A stretch of 64,000 nucleotides of DNA from Aquitalea magnusonii (GTDB taxonomy: Bacteria; Pseudomonadota; Gammaproteobacteria; Burkholderiales; Chromobacteriaceae): NCBI RefSeq assembly GCF_003202035.1, contig NZ_QJKC01000006.1:1-64000 (forward strand), read 5' to 3'. The notes under the pieces were generated by a model. That model did no database searches. It saw nothing but the letters and a program-made list of their open reading frames with translations, and had not been told where the DNA came from. The stretch's first letter is position 1. Each line of letters begins with the position of its first letter. Position numbers and translations under genes: made by a program. This document shows positions 1 through 7,003 of this stretch, piece by piece.

Positions 1-120
1 AATCGTGCTGGGAGCCCGGTGCAATGCCTTTGCAATGGCCCTGGCACTCTCTCCCTGCTGTTTCATTGCCATGATGAACCCGCGTTCTTCGGCACTGAGG
101 TGCTCATAAGTTCTTTGCAT
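1..120 (-). CDS. IS30-family transposase, N-terminal 40 residues (partial)
   Basis: The minus strand reads from an ATG at 120 off the left edge without a stop. The peptide begins MQRTYEHLSAEERGFI and continues into a helix-turn-helix segment (KQQGESARAIAKALHRAPST). This is the typical N-terminal DNA-binding region of IS30-family DDE transposases, which bind the element's terminal repeats before strand transfer. Only 40 codons lie in the window, so the DDE domain and intactness cannot be judged. No strong Shine-Dalgarno is visible before the ATG, as is common in IS elements. Confidence 0.85.
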   Translation of the reverse strand, partial: MQRTYEHLSAEERGFIMAMKQQGESARAIAKALHRAPSTI

Positions 121-173
121 GCAACAACTTAACCTTTAATTGGTTGGTGTTGCACTTAGCTCTTGAAACCGCC
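1..173 (-). mobile_element. end of an IS30-family insertion sequence
   Basis: The transposase start is followed by about 50 bases of non-coding sequence ending in an IS30-like terminus (GTTGCACTTAGCTCTTGAAACC, read here as two pieces, around 149-170). Reverse-complemented this resembles the GGTTTCAAGAGC ends I recall for IS30-type elements. The exact boundary, target duplication and other end are not visible, so 173 is approximate. Confidence 0.6.
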
Positions 174-224
174 GGTACTTTCTTTTGGCGAAGCAAAAGC
201 AAAGTACCTCGCCGGCGGGGCGAG
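174..224. repeat. paired hairpins next to the IS end
   Basis: At 174-208 GGTACTTT pairs with AAAGTACC, with an inner CTTTT/AAAAG pairing and a GGCGAAGC loop. A second hairpin, CTCGCC...GGCGAG, follows at 208-224. No ORF covers it. It resembles repeated intergenic hairpins of beta-proteobacteria, and its function is unknown. Confidence 0.5.
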
Positions 225-304
225 ACCCGCGAAGTTAAACGCAGTGGGGCTGGATGAAAGTCGGGTTGCCATTGCCAAGTCAAAACAGGCTTTGCATCCG
301 CTAC

Positions 305-558
305 GCGGATGATGTTTTACCTGCCGCTTCCGCGCGGCGGACGGGAAAGAGGGCTTGCCTGGCCAAGCCCTCCTTCACCTCCAAGGCCACCCCACAAACA
401 TGGCCTGCGGCTGCCCGCCGGGACCCGACCGGGCCGAGGCGCGCCTGAACTCGCGATTTGCTAACGTCAAATCGCTCAGACAAAGCAGGCGCTTAAGACC
501 TCGCCCCGGCCACCCGTCGGCATGCTTGACGGGGCCCGTGGGCGCGTTGGTGCGGTAG
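305..558 (+). repeat. dispersed ~255-bp repeat, copy A
   Basis: This block matches the reverse complement of about 20,403-20,663 over its whole length with roughly 88-90% identity by eye. It starts at GCGGATGATGTTT and ends near GGTGCGGTA. It contains two conserved hairpins: GAGGGCTTG...CAAGCCCTC (about 351-372) and GCGATTTG...CAAATCGC (about 453-475). The loop of the second, CTAACGT, is identical in both copies. Short ORFs in it differ between copies and look accidental. Confidence 0.8.
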
Positions 559-602
559 GGATTTTTGATGGATAGCTAAATTACCAGAATCAACCAACAA
601 TA

Positions 603-1406
603 TTAAAAATCAAAATAGCCTTGAATAAACTCCTGCCAATCATCACCAAGATGATGCGCCTGCAATTTCCAAGTACCACCCACAGGCTCAACAAAACTTA
701 ATCTAGCAGATGGGAAATCACGCTTAGTCGCTTTCACAGCCCTCAAACATGTACTTCGAGGTGGTTTTTTACCCATTAAAAATCGCCACCCAAAGTAAAT
801 CTCCCTGACCGATCCCAAATTAAAGCTCATATCAACACAATGTACTTCTGAGCTAGAGACTTCACTTAAAAAAGACCGCCGATGACGAACTATGCGCACT
901 TCTTCTTCATATGCCCACTCATAGCTCTTATATAAATAATTTCTTTGCAATGCCTCCAAAAAAAGAGGATCATAATTACAAAAAGAATAGATTTCTTCAT
1001 TGAAAGAATCGGCATAAAATCCTTGCGGCTTAGTACTTGTGTAAATTACATTACCAAATTGGTATGGCAACACACAACGATCCTTGTCACCCAAACCCAT
1101 TGACACAACATCAAAGCCAACAACAACACCACGGTGGGAATCACCATAATGAGCCCACATCAAGCTATTCAATGGATTTCTAGTCAGGCACAATACAACA
1201 ATATTGCGATCAATATTGCACTCTCTATCAACACCCATCAAATCCACATTTGATAACGGATGACAACCCGCACTTAATTCAAAGGGATCATTAAAATAAT
1301 GGGGATTGGTAAATCGAATTGTCTTTGATTTAGATACATATTTACTCCAAGCATCCCAAGAGTAATATTTATACAAAATTGCATGACCAGAAGGACTCAA
1401 AAACAT
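603..1406 (-). CDS. DUF2971 domain protein
   Basis: The 267-residue protein carries the marks of the DUF2971 family: LYKYYSW near residue 11, NDPFE at 39-43, LMWAHYG...HRGVVVGFD at 82-99 and WAYEEEVRI at 164-172. The biochemical role of the family is unknown; members are scattered and often sit in accessory or defence-type islands. There is no signal peptide or membrane segment, so it is probably cytoplasmic. I chose the ATG at 1406 because the longer form (TTG at 1454) reads through a perfect hairpin (1405-1442). The gene is clearly more AT-rich than its surroundings, which suggests transfer. No partner gene is evident. Confidence 0.75.
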   Translation of the reverse strand: MFLSPSGHAILYKYYSWDAWSKYVSKSKTIRFTNPHYFNDPFELSAGCHPLSNVDLMGVDRECNIDRNIVVLCLTRNPLNSLMWAHYGDSHRGVVVGFDVVSMGLGDKDRCVLPYQFGNVIYTSTKPQGFYADSFNEEIYSFCNYDPLFLEALQRNYLYKSYEWAYEEEVRIVRHRRSFLSEVSSSEVHCVDMSFNLGSVREIYFGWRFLMGKKPPRSTCLRAVKATKRDFPSARLSFVEPVGGTWKLQAHHLGDDWQEFIQGYFDF

Positions 1407-1442
1407 AAAACCCCCATCGTTCAATACGAATAGGGGTTTTAT
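1405..1442 (-). terminator. hairpin before the DUF2971 gene, possible terminator
   Basis: ATAAAACCCC (1405-1414) pairs perfectly with GGGGTTTTAT (1433-1442). On the minus strand it is followed by a T-rich run. It could end transcripts from the HepT remnant upstream. It overlaps the chosen DUF2971 start codon, so it could also affect translation of that gene. Confidence 0.45.
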
Positions 1443-1504
1443 CACAAATGACAATGAACTATAAAGTCAACACCACCGATTCACCCCTCACCTTCTCAAT
1501 CATG

Positions 1505-1741
1505 TCACTCAACTCTGTCACCAGCATCCCGCTGCACAGCGGGCAGTAGCTCAAGCAAGGCCGGCAGCGCCGTCTGTATGGGGTTCCACACCACGTCGAG
1601 ATTGATATCGAAATAGCCGTGCGCCATGCGATTGCGCATCCCCCGCATATAAGACCATGGCACTTCAGCATGTACCTGAGCGAAGCCGGCATGGCCATCC
1701 ATCACCTTGCGGGCAGCTTCACCAATGATGATCAGACTCAT
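1505..1741 (-). pseudogene. HepT-type ribonuclease toxin, N-terminally truncated remnant
   Basis: The 78 residues include IIIGEAARKV, PWSYMRGMRN and AHGYFDINLDVVW, matching the C-terminal two thirds of HepT (DUF86) toxins. The active-site motif RX4HXY is intact (R36, H41, Y43 of this stretch). HepT proteins are usually about 110-140 residues. Upstream, the same frame runs only some 16 codons (related-looking residues ...IRKDAHAPLH) before a TGA, so the first helices are missing. No MntA-type nucleotidyltransferase antitoxin is next to it. Most likely a decayed toxin-antitoxin module. Confidence 0.65.
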
Positions 1742-1906
1742 ATGGAGGGGCGCATGGGCATCCTTTCTGATCGAATGCAGATGAAATGTTCAGCGATCAA
1801 CCATAGCACTCCAAGAACTATTTGCCACCCTTGCAACATCATCACCTGATTGCCTGTCGCCTGAAGCTGCGCGGCTTCTGCCAAGTCTAGTGCTGACGTT
1901 AAAAGC

Positions 1907-2150
1907 AAAAAAGCCCACCGTTACGGTGGGCTTTGCCTGCGGGATGAAGCCGATCAGGCCAGCTTGGCCAACTGCCCCTTCACCTTGTCCATCTTGTCGT
2001 TCAGCTCGGTCAGCTGCGCCTTGTCGCGCTCCACCTACCGCATCGGGCGGGCGTTGCCGGACATGGCCACCTGCGCATCCGCTGCCCTCGATCAGGCGGC
2101 AGCAGCTTGCAACAGGTGATGAAATCCGCCAGCACGGCATCGCTGGTTGC
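1907..2150 (-). pseudogene. decayed duplicate of the valS 3' end with its terminator
   Basis: Positions 1907-2035 align without gaps to 6957-7085 (7 differences in 129 bases, about 95%). This covers the valS terminator hairpin and the last ~27 codons. A further block, 2040-2148, matches valS around 7219-7350 after a ~130-base deletion, with more mismatches and a second deletion. The orientation is the same as intact valS, 5.05 kb away. The rest of the synthetase is absent, so it cannot be functional. Confidence 0.85.
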
Positions 2151-2294
2151 GTTTTACTGGCCATGCTCAATAATCAGACGACCTTGTTGGCGCTGCATTT
2201 TCTGCATGGGCAATCATTTCAAAAAAATTTTTACCGATGGTGCTTTATATTCGAGCCATCATCATGGCAATTCAAATATAGATAATAGATGGCA

Positions 2295-4028
2295 TCATGA
2301 TTTTGGCTTGATACGCTTCACATTGGCAGTTTCTGTATCATCAAGATACTCACCTTCAAAGCCAAATCCATTTGGGAGAATGGTCTTGCCGAAGCCATTC
2401 TTTTTACCATCCTTCCAGGCCCCGGTATAAAAGGACCCACTTTTCCAAGTGTAAGTACCCTGCCCATTGAATACGCCTCGGTCAAAGTGCCCGACATAAC
2501 GGTCGCCAGAACTCAAGTCCAGCTGCCCTTGCCCTTGGGGTGCACCATCAACAACATCCCCCTGGTAGCGGTTTCCATTTCGAAACAGAATGGCGCCAAC
2601 ACCTGTTGCGTGATCATCGACCCAATCCCCATCATAAATCTGCCCGTTTTTCCACTCCAGGCGGCCTTTTCCGCTACGCATTCCTTGAATAATCCGGCCA
2701 CGGTAGATATCGCCGTCGGGAAATTCGATGACGCCGCTACCAGTCACCTTGCCACCATCACTGTGAAAATCACCCTGGAATTTAACATTGTCGACCACGG
2801 TAAGTGGCGTATTGTCCGTTACCACCGGGGCATTGACTTTTTCGGGGATGGATACTGTTTGTGGCGCCGGCATCTCGACGATTTTGGCACTCACTTTGGC
2901 AGGAGCAGACAATGACGCCTTGTTGTCTGGCACAGGGAGGGTCGGGGCTGCTGTCGGTGCGGTAATTTCCGTCACCTGCACAGCCGGCGCCGGTGGCAGT
3001 GGACGATGTTTGCCAAGCTCGGTGATTGCCGTAATGGGAAGTGGCGTGGCACGCTCTTTCGCAATACTGTCGGCATTCAGCTTTGCCTGCTTTTGGGGTT
3101 CACCCTTGCATAAGTCAACAGCTTCACGCCACAACACCTCGGCCTTGTTCATCAGCAGTTCACGTTCGGCATAGACTGCAGAGGACATCTTTGCCTGATT
3201 GAGCAGTTTCGTTGCTTCTGCTGCATCGGCCCATTGGGGTGCGCAATATTGCGCGTTACTGGCTTCAAGACTGCTGCTCTCGATTTCCTTTTTGGCCATC
3301 TGGTTGCGCGGGCCACTGCAGTTGTCTGCCACCCGGTTCCATGCCATGTGGAGCTTGTTGTACAACATGATGCTCTCTTCATGTCGTCTGTCTTTTTTGG
3401 CTTGCCGGGCCAAATCACCAATCGCCACTGCATTTTTATAGGCATTTTCACATGCCGGTGAATCTGCCAGTAATTCGGCATTTTCCTTGCGCGCCTGCTG
3501 CGCTGCGCGCAAGCTGCTTACCGCTGATTCATGGTAACTTCCCGTGCAGTTTTCGACTGCGGTTTGCCAGCTATTCTCGGCACTGACCAGTAATTTATCG
3601 AGGAAACGTGGATCTTTGTTTTCACGACGGGCGGCACTAGTCTGCAAATCCAGATCAAACCCGTGGTCGATCGCCTCATCGCAAGTATGCTGGCGATTGA
3701 TTGCTTCTTTTACTTGCAGTAGTTCAGCCTTGACCTGGGTTTCAAGTACATGGGCCTGATCGGTGAATGCCGGGCACTGCTGCACGAAACGTGGCAGGGC
3801 GTCGGCACTGGTCGAATAAAGCTCCTGGCTTTCTTTCCAGCGCTTTGCCACGACCATACCCTGTGCGCGATCAACGCCGGTATGTATGTTTTGCAGAAGT
3901 AGCACGCATTGTTGTGCCTGATCGTCTGCGGCTGCCGTTTTGTTATCCATATCACTGACAGAAACCGCTTCGGCATGCAAGGATGTGGAGAAGATGAGTC
4001 CAAAGAAGGCTAGTCTGATACGCGACAT
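2295..4028 (-). CDS. exported protein with four Cys-paired helical modules and MORN repeats
   Basis: This 577-residue protein has a cleavable signal peptide (residues 1 to about 20, ending HAEA). Residues 41-307 hold four tandem helical modules. Each has a first and a last cysteine 44-45 residues apart (C41/C85, C116/C161, C193/C237, C262/C307) and most have a Trp a few residues before the last Cys. This suggests disulfide-closed helical hairpins in the periplasm. Residues 327-414 are a Pro/Ala-rich linker. Residues 417-563 are six MORN repeats plus a partial one (YxGxxxxGxxxGxG pattern), which usually mediate protein or membrane contact. It lies 30 bases after the lipoprotein gene, probably in one operon. 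No good Shine-Dalgarno precedes the ATG. Function unknown. Confidence 0.8.
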   Translation of the reverse strand: MSRIRLAFFGLIFSTSLHAEAVSVSDMDNKTAAADDQAQQCVLLLQNIHTGVDRAQGMVVAKRWKESQELYSTSADALPRFVQQCPAFTDQAHVLETQVKAELLQVKEAINRQHTCDEAIDHGFDLDLQTSAARRENKDPRFLDKLLVSAENSWQTAVENCTGSYHESAVSSLRAAQQARKENAELLADSPACENAYKNAVAIGDLARQAKKDRRHEESIMLYNKLHMAWNRVADNCSGPRNQMAKKEIESSSLEASNAQYCAPQWADAAEATKLLNQAKMSSAVYAERELLMNKAEVLWREAVDLCKGEPQKQAKLNADSIAKERATPLPITAITELGKHRPLPPAPAVQVTEITAPTAAPTLPVPDNKASLSAPAKVSAKIVEMPAPQTVSIPEKVNAPVVTDNTPLTVVDNVKFQGDFHSDGGKVTGSGVIEFPDGDIYRGRIIQGMRSGKGRLEWKNGQIYDGDWVDDHATGVGAILFRNGNRYQGDVVDGAPQGQGQLDLSSGDRYVGHFDRGVFNGQGTYTWKSGSFYTGAWKDGKKNGFGKTILPNGFGFEGEYLDDTETANVKRIKPKS

Positions 4029-4058
4029 GATGGCAATTCAGTTGAATGGATAAAATGA

Positions 4059-5411
4059 TTATTTTCCTGCATCCGGCATCTCGAGCAGGGCATGAGTCGC
4101 ATCGGCAGGTAATGTGGTCGCAGCAGGCAGCATGGTGTCTTCATACGTTTTTACCGGATTGGCTTCCGGCATATCGCCAACGAGAAGTGGAATATTATCT
4201 TTTTGCCCCCCGCTGATAACTGACTTCAATTCCGCTTCACCATTTTTTGATTTGACAAAACTATTCAGACTATCAAGGCGGGATTTGTCCAGGATAAAGG
4301 GATTATGAAGATAATTATGGCTGAAAAGCTTGTAATGCAGGCTTGCCCCGGACATCTGGTCTGCATGCAATTGTGACATGCGGGTATAAGCCCAGGCATC
4401 TGCATCATCAAAGCTTGTTGCGGCCACGCGATCCATCAGGTCGACAGCAAAGCCTTCACGCGCGATGTAGGATTCTGCAACGGTACTTGCCGTCTGGGTG
4501 GCTACCTTTTTACTGATCTCGGCGGCTGTCTTTTCCAGGTAGGCCTTGGCCGCTGCTTCTGCAGCCTGCTTGGCAGCCTCGGTGGCAGCCTGTTTGGCGA
4601 TTTCGTTTGTCGCGGCCTGTGCCGCTGCCGAACTCGCTTGTGCCATGATCTGTGTCGATGCGGCTTTACCAGCCTGATAGATCGCACCTCCCGACATGGC
4701 CAGACTTGCAACGGTGATGGTCTTGTCGATGACCCAGCGCGCCGCGGCGTAGCTCTTCATTCTTGTCCCGCCCTCCTCGGAGACTCCTTGCCCCCACACC
4801 ACCATCCACAGTGCTTCATCCTCGGTGAGCGCGGGGTTGAAAATCTCCAGTGGGTAGACAATTTTTTCCCAGTGAAAGCTTTGACTGTAAGGGGCAGTCG
4901 GGGGCGCCAGCCGGATCAGGCCACGGCATACCTGTACCGGATTGATGGTGATGGTCTTGCCTTTATCCGTCACGACGGGAAATGCAGAGCCATCCTCGCG
5001 CAAGGCTTCCAGCTTTTTCAGCATTTTTTCCGAGTCATCGGTATGGTAGCCATCCAGCTGGGTCAGTTTGTCACCAATGGCCAGTCCGCTTGCGGGAGCG
5101 GCACCAACGACGGTCAGCCGCTCGTCGACATTCAGTCCACGTACCCACGCCACACGATCTGTCTTGTCCTCGACAAGGTAGCTGCTGGCAACACTGAAGG
5201 GTAATTCCCAGCGCTTTGCGCACTGTTGGTCGTTCATGGTGGCTGATCGGACAATCGCCGGGCGCAACACCCGTTCGCCTTGGCCATATAGTTTGATGTT
5301 GGTCAGCAGTTGCTGATTGACCTTTCTTCCGTCATCAACGGTGTAGGCAGTTGAACTGCATGCAGCAAGCAGGATTGTCGAACAAAGAGAGGCAAGACTC
5401 AGGTATTTCAT
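4059..5411 (-). CDS. PDZ-domain lipoprotein, probable inactive M48-like peptidase
   Basis: Starting at the ATG at 5411, the protein (450 residues) has a lipoprotein signal with lipobox LAAC (Cys18). A PDZ-like domain (about 78-160) contains APASGLAIGDKL. At 195-215 the sequence TEDEALWMVVWGQGVSEEGG lies where related PDZ lipoproteins carry the M48 HExxH zinc motif, but no HExxH is present. An Ala-rich helical stretch (about 250-315) and a C-terminal helical part (REGFAVDLMDR...DDADAWAY) follow, as in M48 proteins. I infer a pseudo-peptidase anchored in the outer membrane. The longer start at 5438 would place nine residues before the signal and is less likely. It is followed by the MORN gene. 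Confidence 0.65.
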   Translation of the reverse strand: MKYLSLASLCSTILLAACSSTAYTVDDGRKVNQQLLTNIKLYGQGERVLRPAIVRSATMNDQQCAKRWELPFSVASSYLVEDKTDRVAWVRGLNVDERLTVVGAAPASGLAIGDKLTQLDGYHTDDSEKMLKKLEALREDGSAFPVVTDKGKTITINPVQVCRGLIRLAPPTAPYSQSFHWEKIVYPLEIFNPALTEDEALWMVVWGQGVSEEGGTRMKSYAAARWVIDKTITVASLAMSGGAIYQAGKAASTQIMAQASSAAAQAATNEIAKQAATEAAKQAAEAAAKAYLEKTAAEISKKVATQTASTVAESYIAREGFAVDLMDRVAATSFDDADAWAYTRMSQLHADQMSGASLHYKLFSHNYLHNPFILDKSRLDSLNSFVKSKNGEAELKSVISGGQKDNIPLLVGDMPEANPVKTYEDTMLPAATTLPADATHALLEMPDAGK

Positions 5412-5909
5412 GGTGCAAGGCAAAGTTCTGTTTGGCATATTCTAACCACAAATGCATTGGGTATCGCATTTTTGACATTAATTTAGGCAAACGCATCTGC
5501 AGTGCTTGCCCCACCCGTCAGGGCAGGGCTATCCCTATCCAATCCCCATGATCGTCAAACCACACACACAAACCCGCACAACACCAGCCATTCGCGAAGA
5601 AACCCGCAACGCGACTGCAGCCCTGGCCGTACAGGCCGTGCGCTGCAGATCCGCGCACAAAGCCACTTTGTGCCAGATGCATCTGCCCGCACCGGACGAA
5701 GATAAACAGAAAGTCATCAATCAGAAGCGTTGGAGCTCCTTGCCGTCGCCACTGGCACTCACGACCAGCCATGGTCCAATCGCTCAGACAGCCAGCCGCG
5801 GTCTCGCCGCAATGATGGGCCTGTTGAAACATCCAGGAATAAACCGTGCATTTATGTTTTGATTTGACTAAGGTGTCACTTATTGCAAGTCACGCAGAAG
5901 AAGTGCTTC
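5412..5909. other. intergenic region, no convincing gene
   Basis: About 500 bases between the divergent lipoprotein and GGDEF genes. Several short ORFs of 60-118 codons exist in different frames. They are low in complexity or Arg/Ser-biased, lack ribosome-binding sites and resemble no family I know. The region must hold the promoters of both flanking genes, but I see no clear -35/-10 pair. Confidence 0.5.
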
Positions 5910-6812
5910 ATGATCAACATTGAGCAGATGGCCATCATTCTTGATACCTTGCCAGACCCTGCCTTTATTCTGTCCCGCAGTGGAAAATACGTTGCGGTAT
6001 TTGGTGGTCGTGACAAGCGCTATTATCACGATGGCTCCGGCCTGGTTGGTCTGTACATTTCGGATTTGATCAAGCCCGCCAAGGCCAACTGGTTTCTGGA
6101 GCAGATTGCCCGGGCGCTGGAGTCCAGAAAACTGCTTATCGAAGAATACGAATTGAGCAATAGCGATGTGCAAGGTCTGCCCGATGATGGCCCGGCCAAA
6201 CCGATCTGGTTCGAAGGACGCATTCAGGCCCTGAGCTTCCCGGTTGAGGGCGAAGAGGTGGTGCTCTGGGTTGCCAGTAATATTTCAGAGCGTCACGAGC
6301 TGGAAATCAGACTGCGGGAGCTGGGCGAAACCGACCAGCTTACCGGCCTGTTCAATCGCAGGAAACTGCAGCATGACCTGACCCTGCACTACAAATCCTA
6401 TGTACGGGCTGCCGTACCCACATCCATCCTGATGTTCGATCTTGATAATCTCAAAAGGGTTAACGACAGCAAAGGACATCATGAAGGTGATGAGGCCATC
6501 CGGGTAGTCGCCCATATTTGTCGCCAGGCACTCCGCGAAAATGATGGCGCCTACCGCTTTGGTGGTGATGAATTTGTGATTACCTTCCCCGATACCGGGC
6601 TGGAGCAGGCCATGCAGCTGGCCAGACAGATACACGAGCTCTCCAGGAAACAGTTGAGCCGCTTCCTGGTGGATGATGCCGTTGTGACCGTGAGCATGGG
6701 TATCACGACCATCATGCAGGAAGATCGCTCATACGAAGATGCGATTAGACGGGCCGACCTGGCTCTGTACCAGGCCAAAAACGGCGGGAAGAACCGGATT
6801 ATTCCGGCCTGA
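5910..6812 (+). CDS. PAS-GGDEF diguanylate cyclase
   Basis: This 300-residue soluble protein has an N-terminal PAS-type sensor (about 5-125, MAIILDTLPDPAFILSRSG) and a C-terminal GGDEF domain. The catalytic GGDEF is intact at 218-222, and an RxxD inhibitory site (R209-D212) lies five residues before it. An active, product-inhibited enzyme making cyclic di-GMP is therefore expected. The start at 5910 has AGAAGAAG upstream; an in-frame start at 5883 would only add nine residues. There is no membrane segment. Its neighbours do not point to a specific process. Confidence 0.9.
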   Translation: MINIEQMAIILDTLPDPAFILSRSGKYVAVFGGRDKRYYHDGSGLVGLYISDLIKPAKANWFLEQIARALESRKLLIEEYELSNSDVQGLPDDGPAKPIWFEGRIQALSFPVEGEEVVLWVASNISERHELEIRLRELGETDQLTGLFNRRKLQHDLTLHYKSYVRAAVPTSILMFDLDNLKRVNDSKGHHEGDEAIRVVAHICRQALRENDGAYRFGGDEFVITFPDTGLEQAMQLARQIHELSRKQLSRFLVDDAVVTVSMGITTIMQEDRSYEDAIRRADLALYQAKNGGKNRIIPA

Positions 6813-6956
6813 GCCACCTCCCCGGCCAGTCATGGTTTTTTGCCGGCAGGTGCGCGTGGCTAATCCTGCCACAACAGGCATATTGGCCACCCCAGCTGCA
6901 TCAGCCGCTCTTGCTCCTTCTGTGCCAACAGCAATCCCCTGCCCCATTGCAGCCAC

Positions 6957-6981
6957 AAAAAAGCCCACCGTTACGGTGGGC
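6957..6981 (-). terminator. Rho-independent terminator of valS
   Basis: Stem GCCCACCG / CGGTGGGC with a three-base loop, followed on the minus strand by six T. It lies 22 bases after the valS stop. A copy is present at 1907-1931. Confidence 0.9.
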
Positions 6982-7003
6982 TTTGCCTGCGGGATAAAGC
7001 CGA

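Noticed and set aside
1790-2285. 126- and 131-codon frames over the valS relic
   Set aside because: The bases come from a decayed valS end and its terminator. Both frames are accidental.
5506-5862. 118-codon frame before the GGDEF gene
   Set aside because: No ribosome-binding site, odd composition, and an overlapping frame on the other strand is as long. It resembles no family.
2151-6956. integrase or att-type mobile element in the valS-bracketed island
   Set aside because: No integrase, recombinase or transposase motif is found between the two valS 3' copies, so I report only the bracketed pattern and not a defined element.
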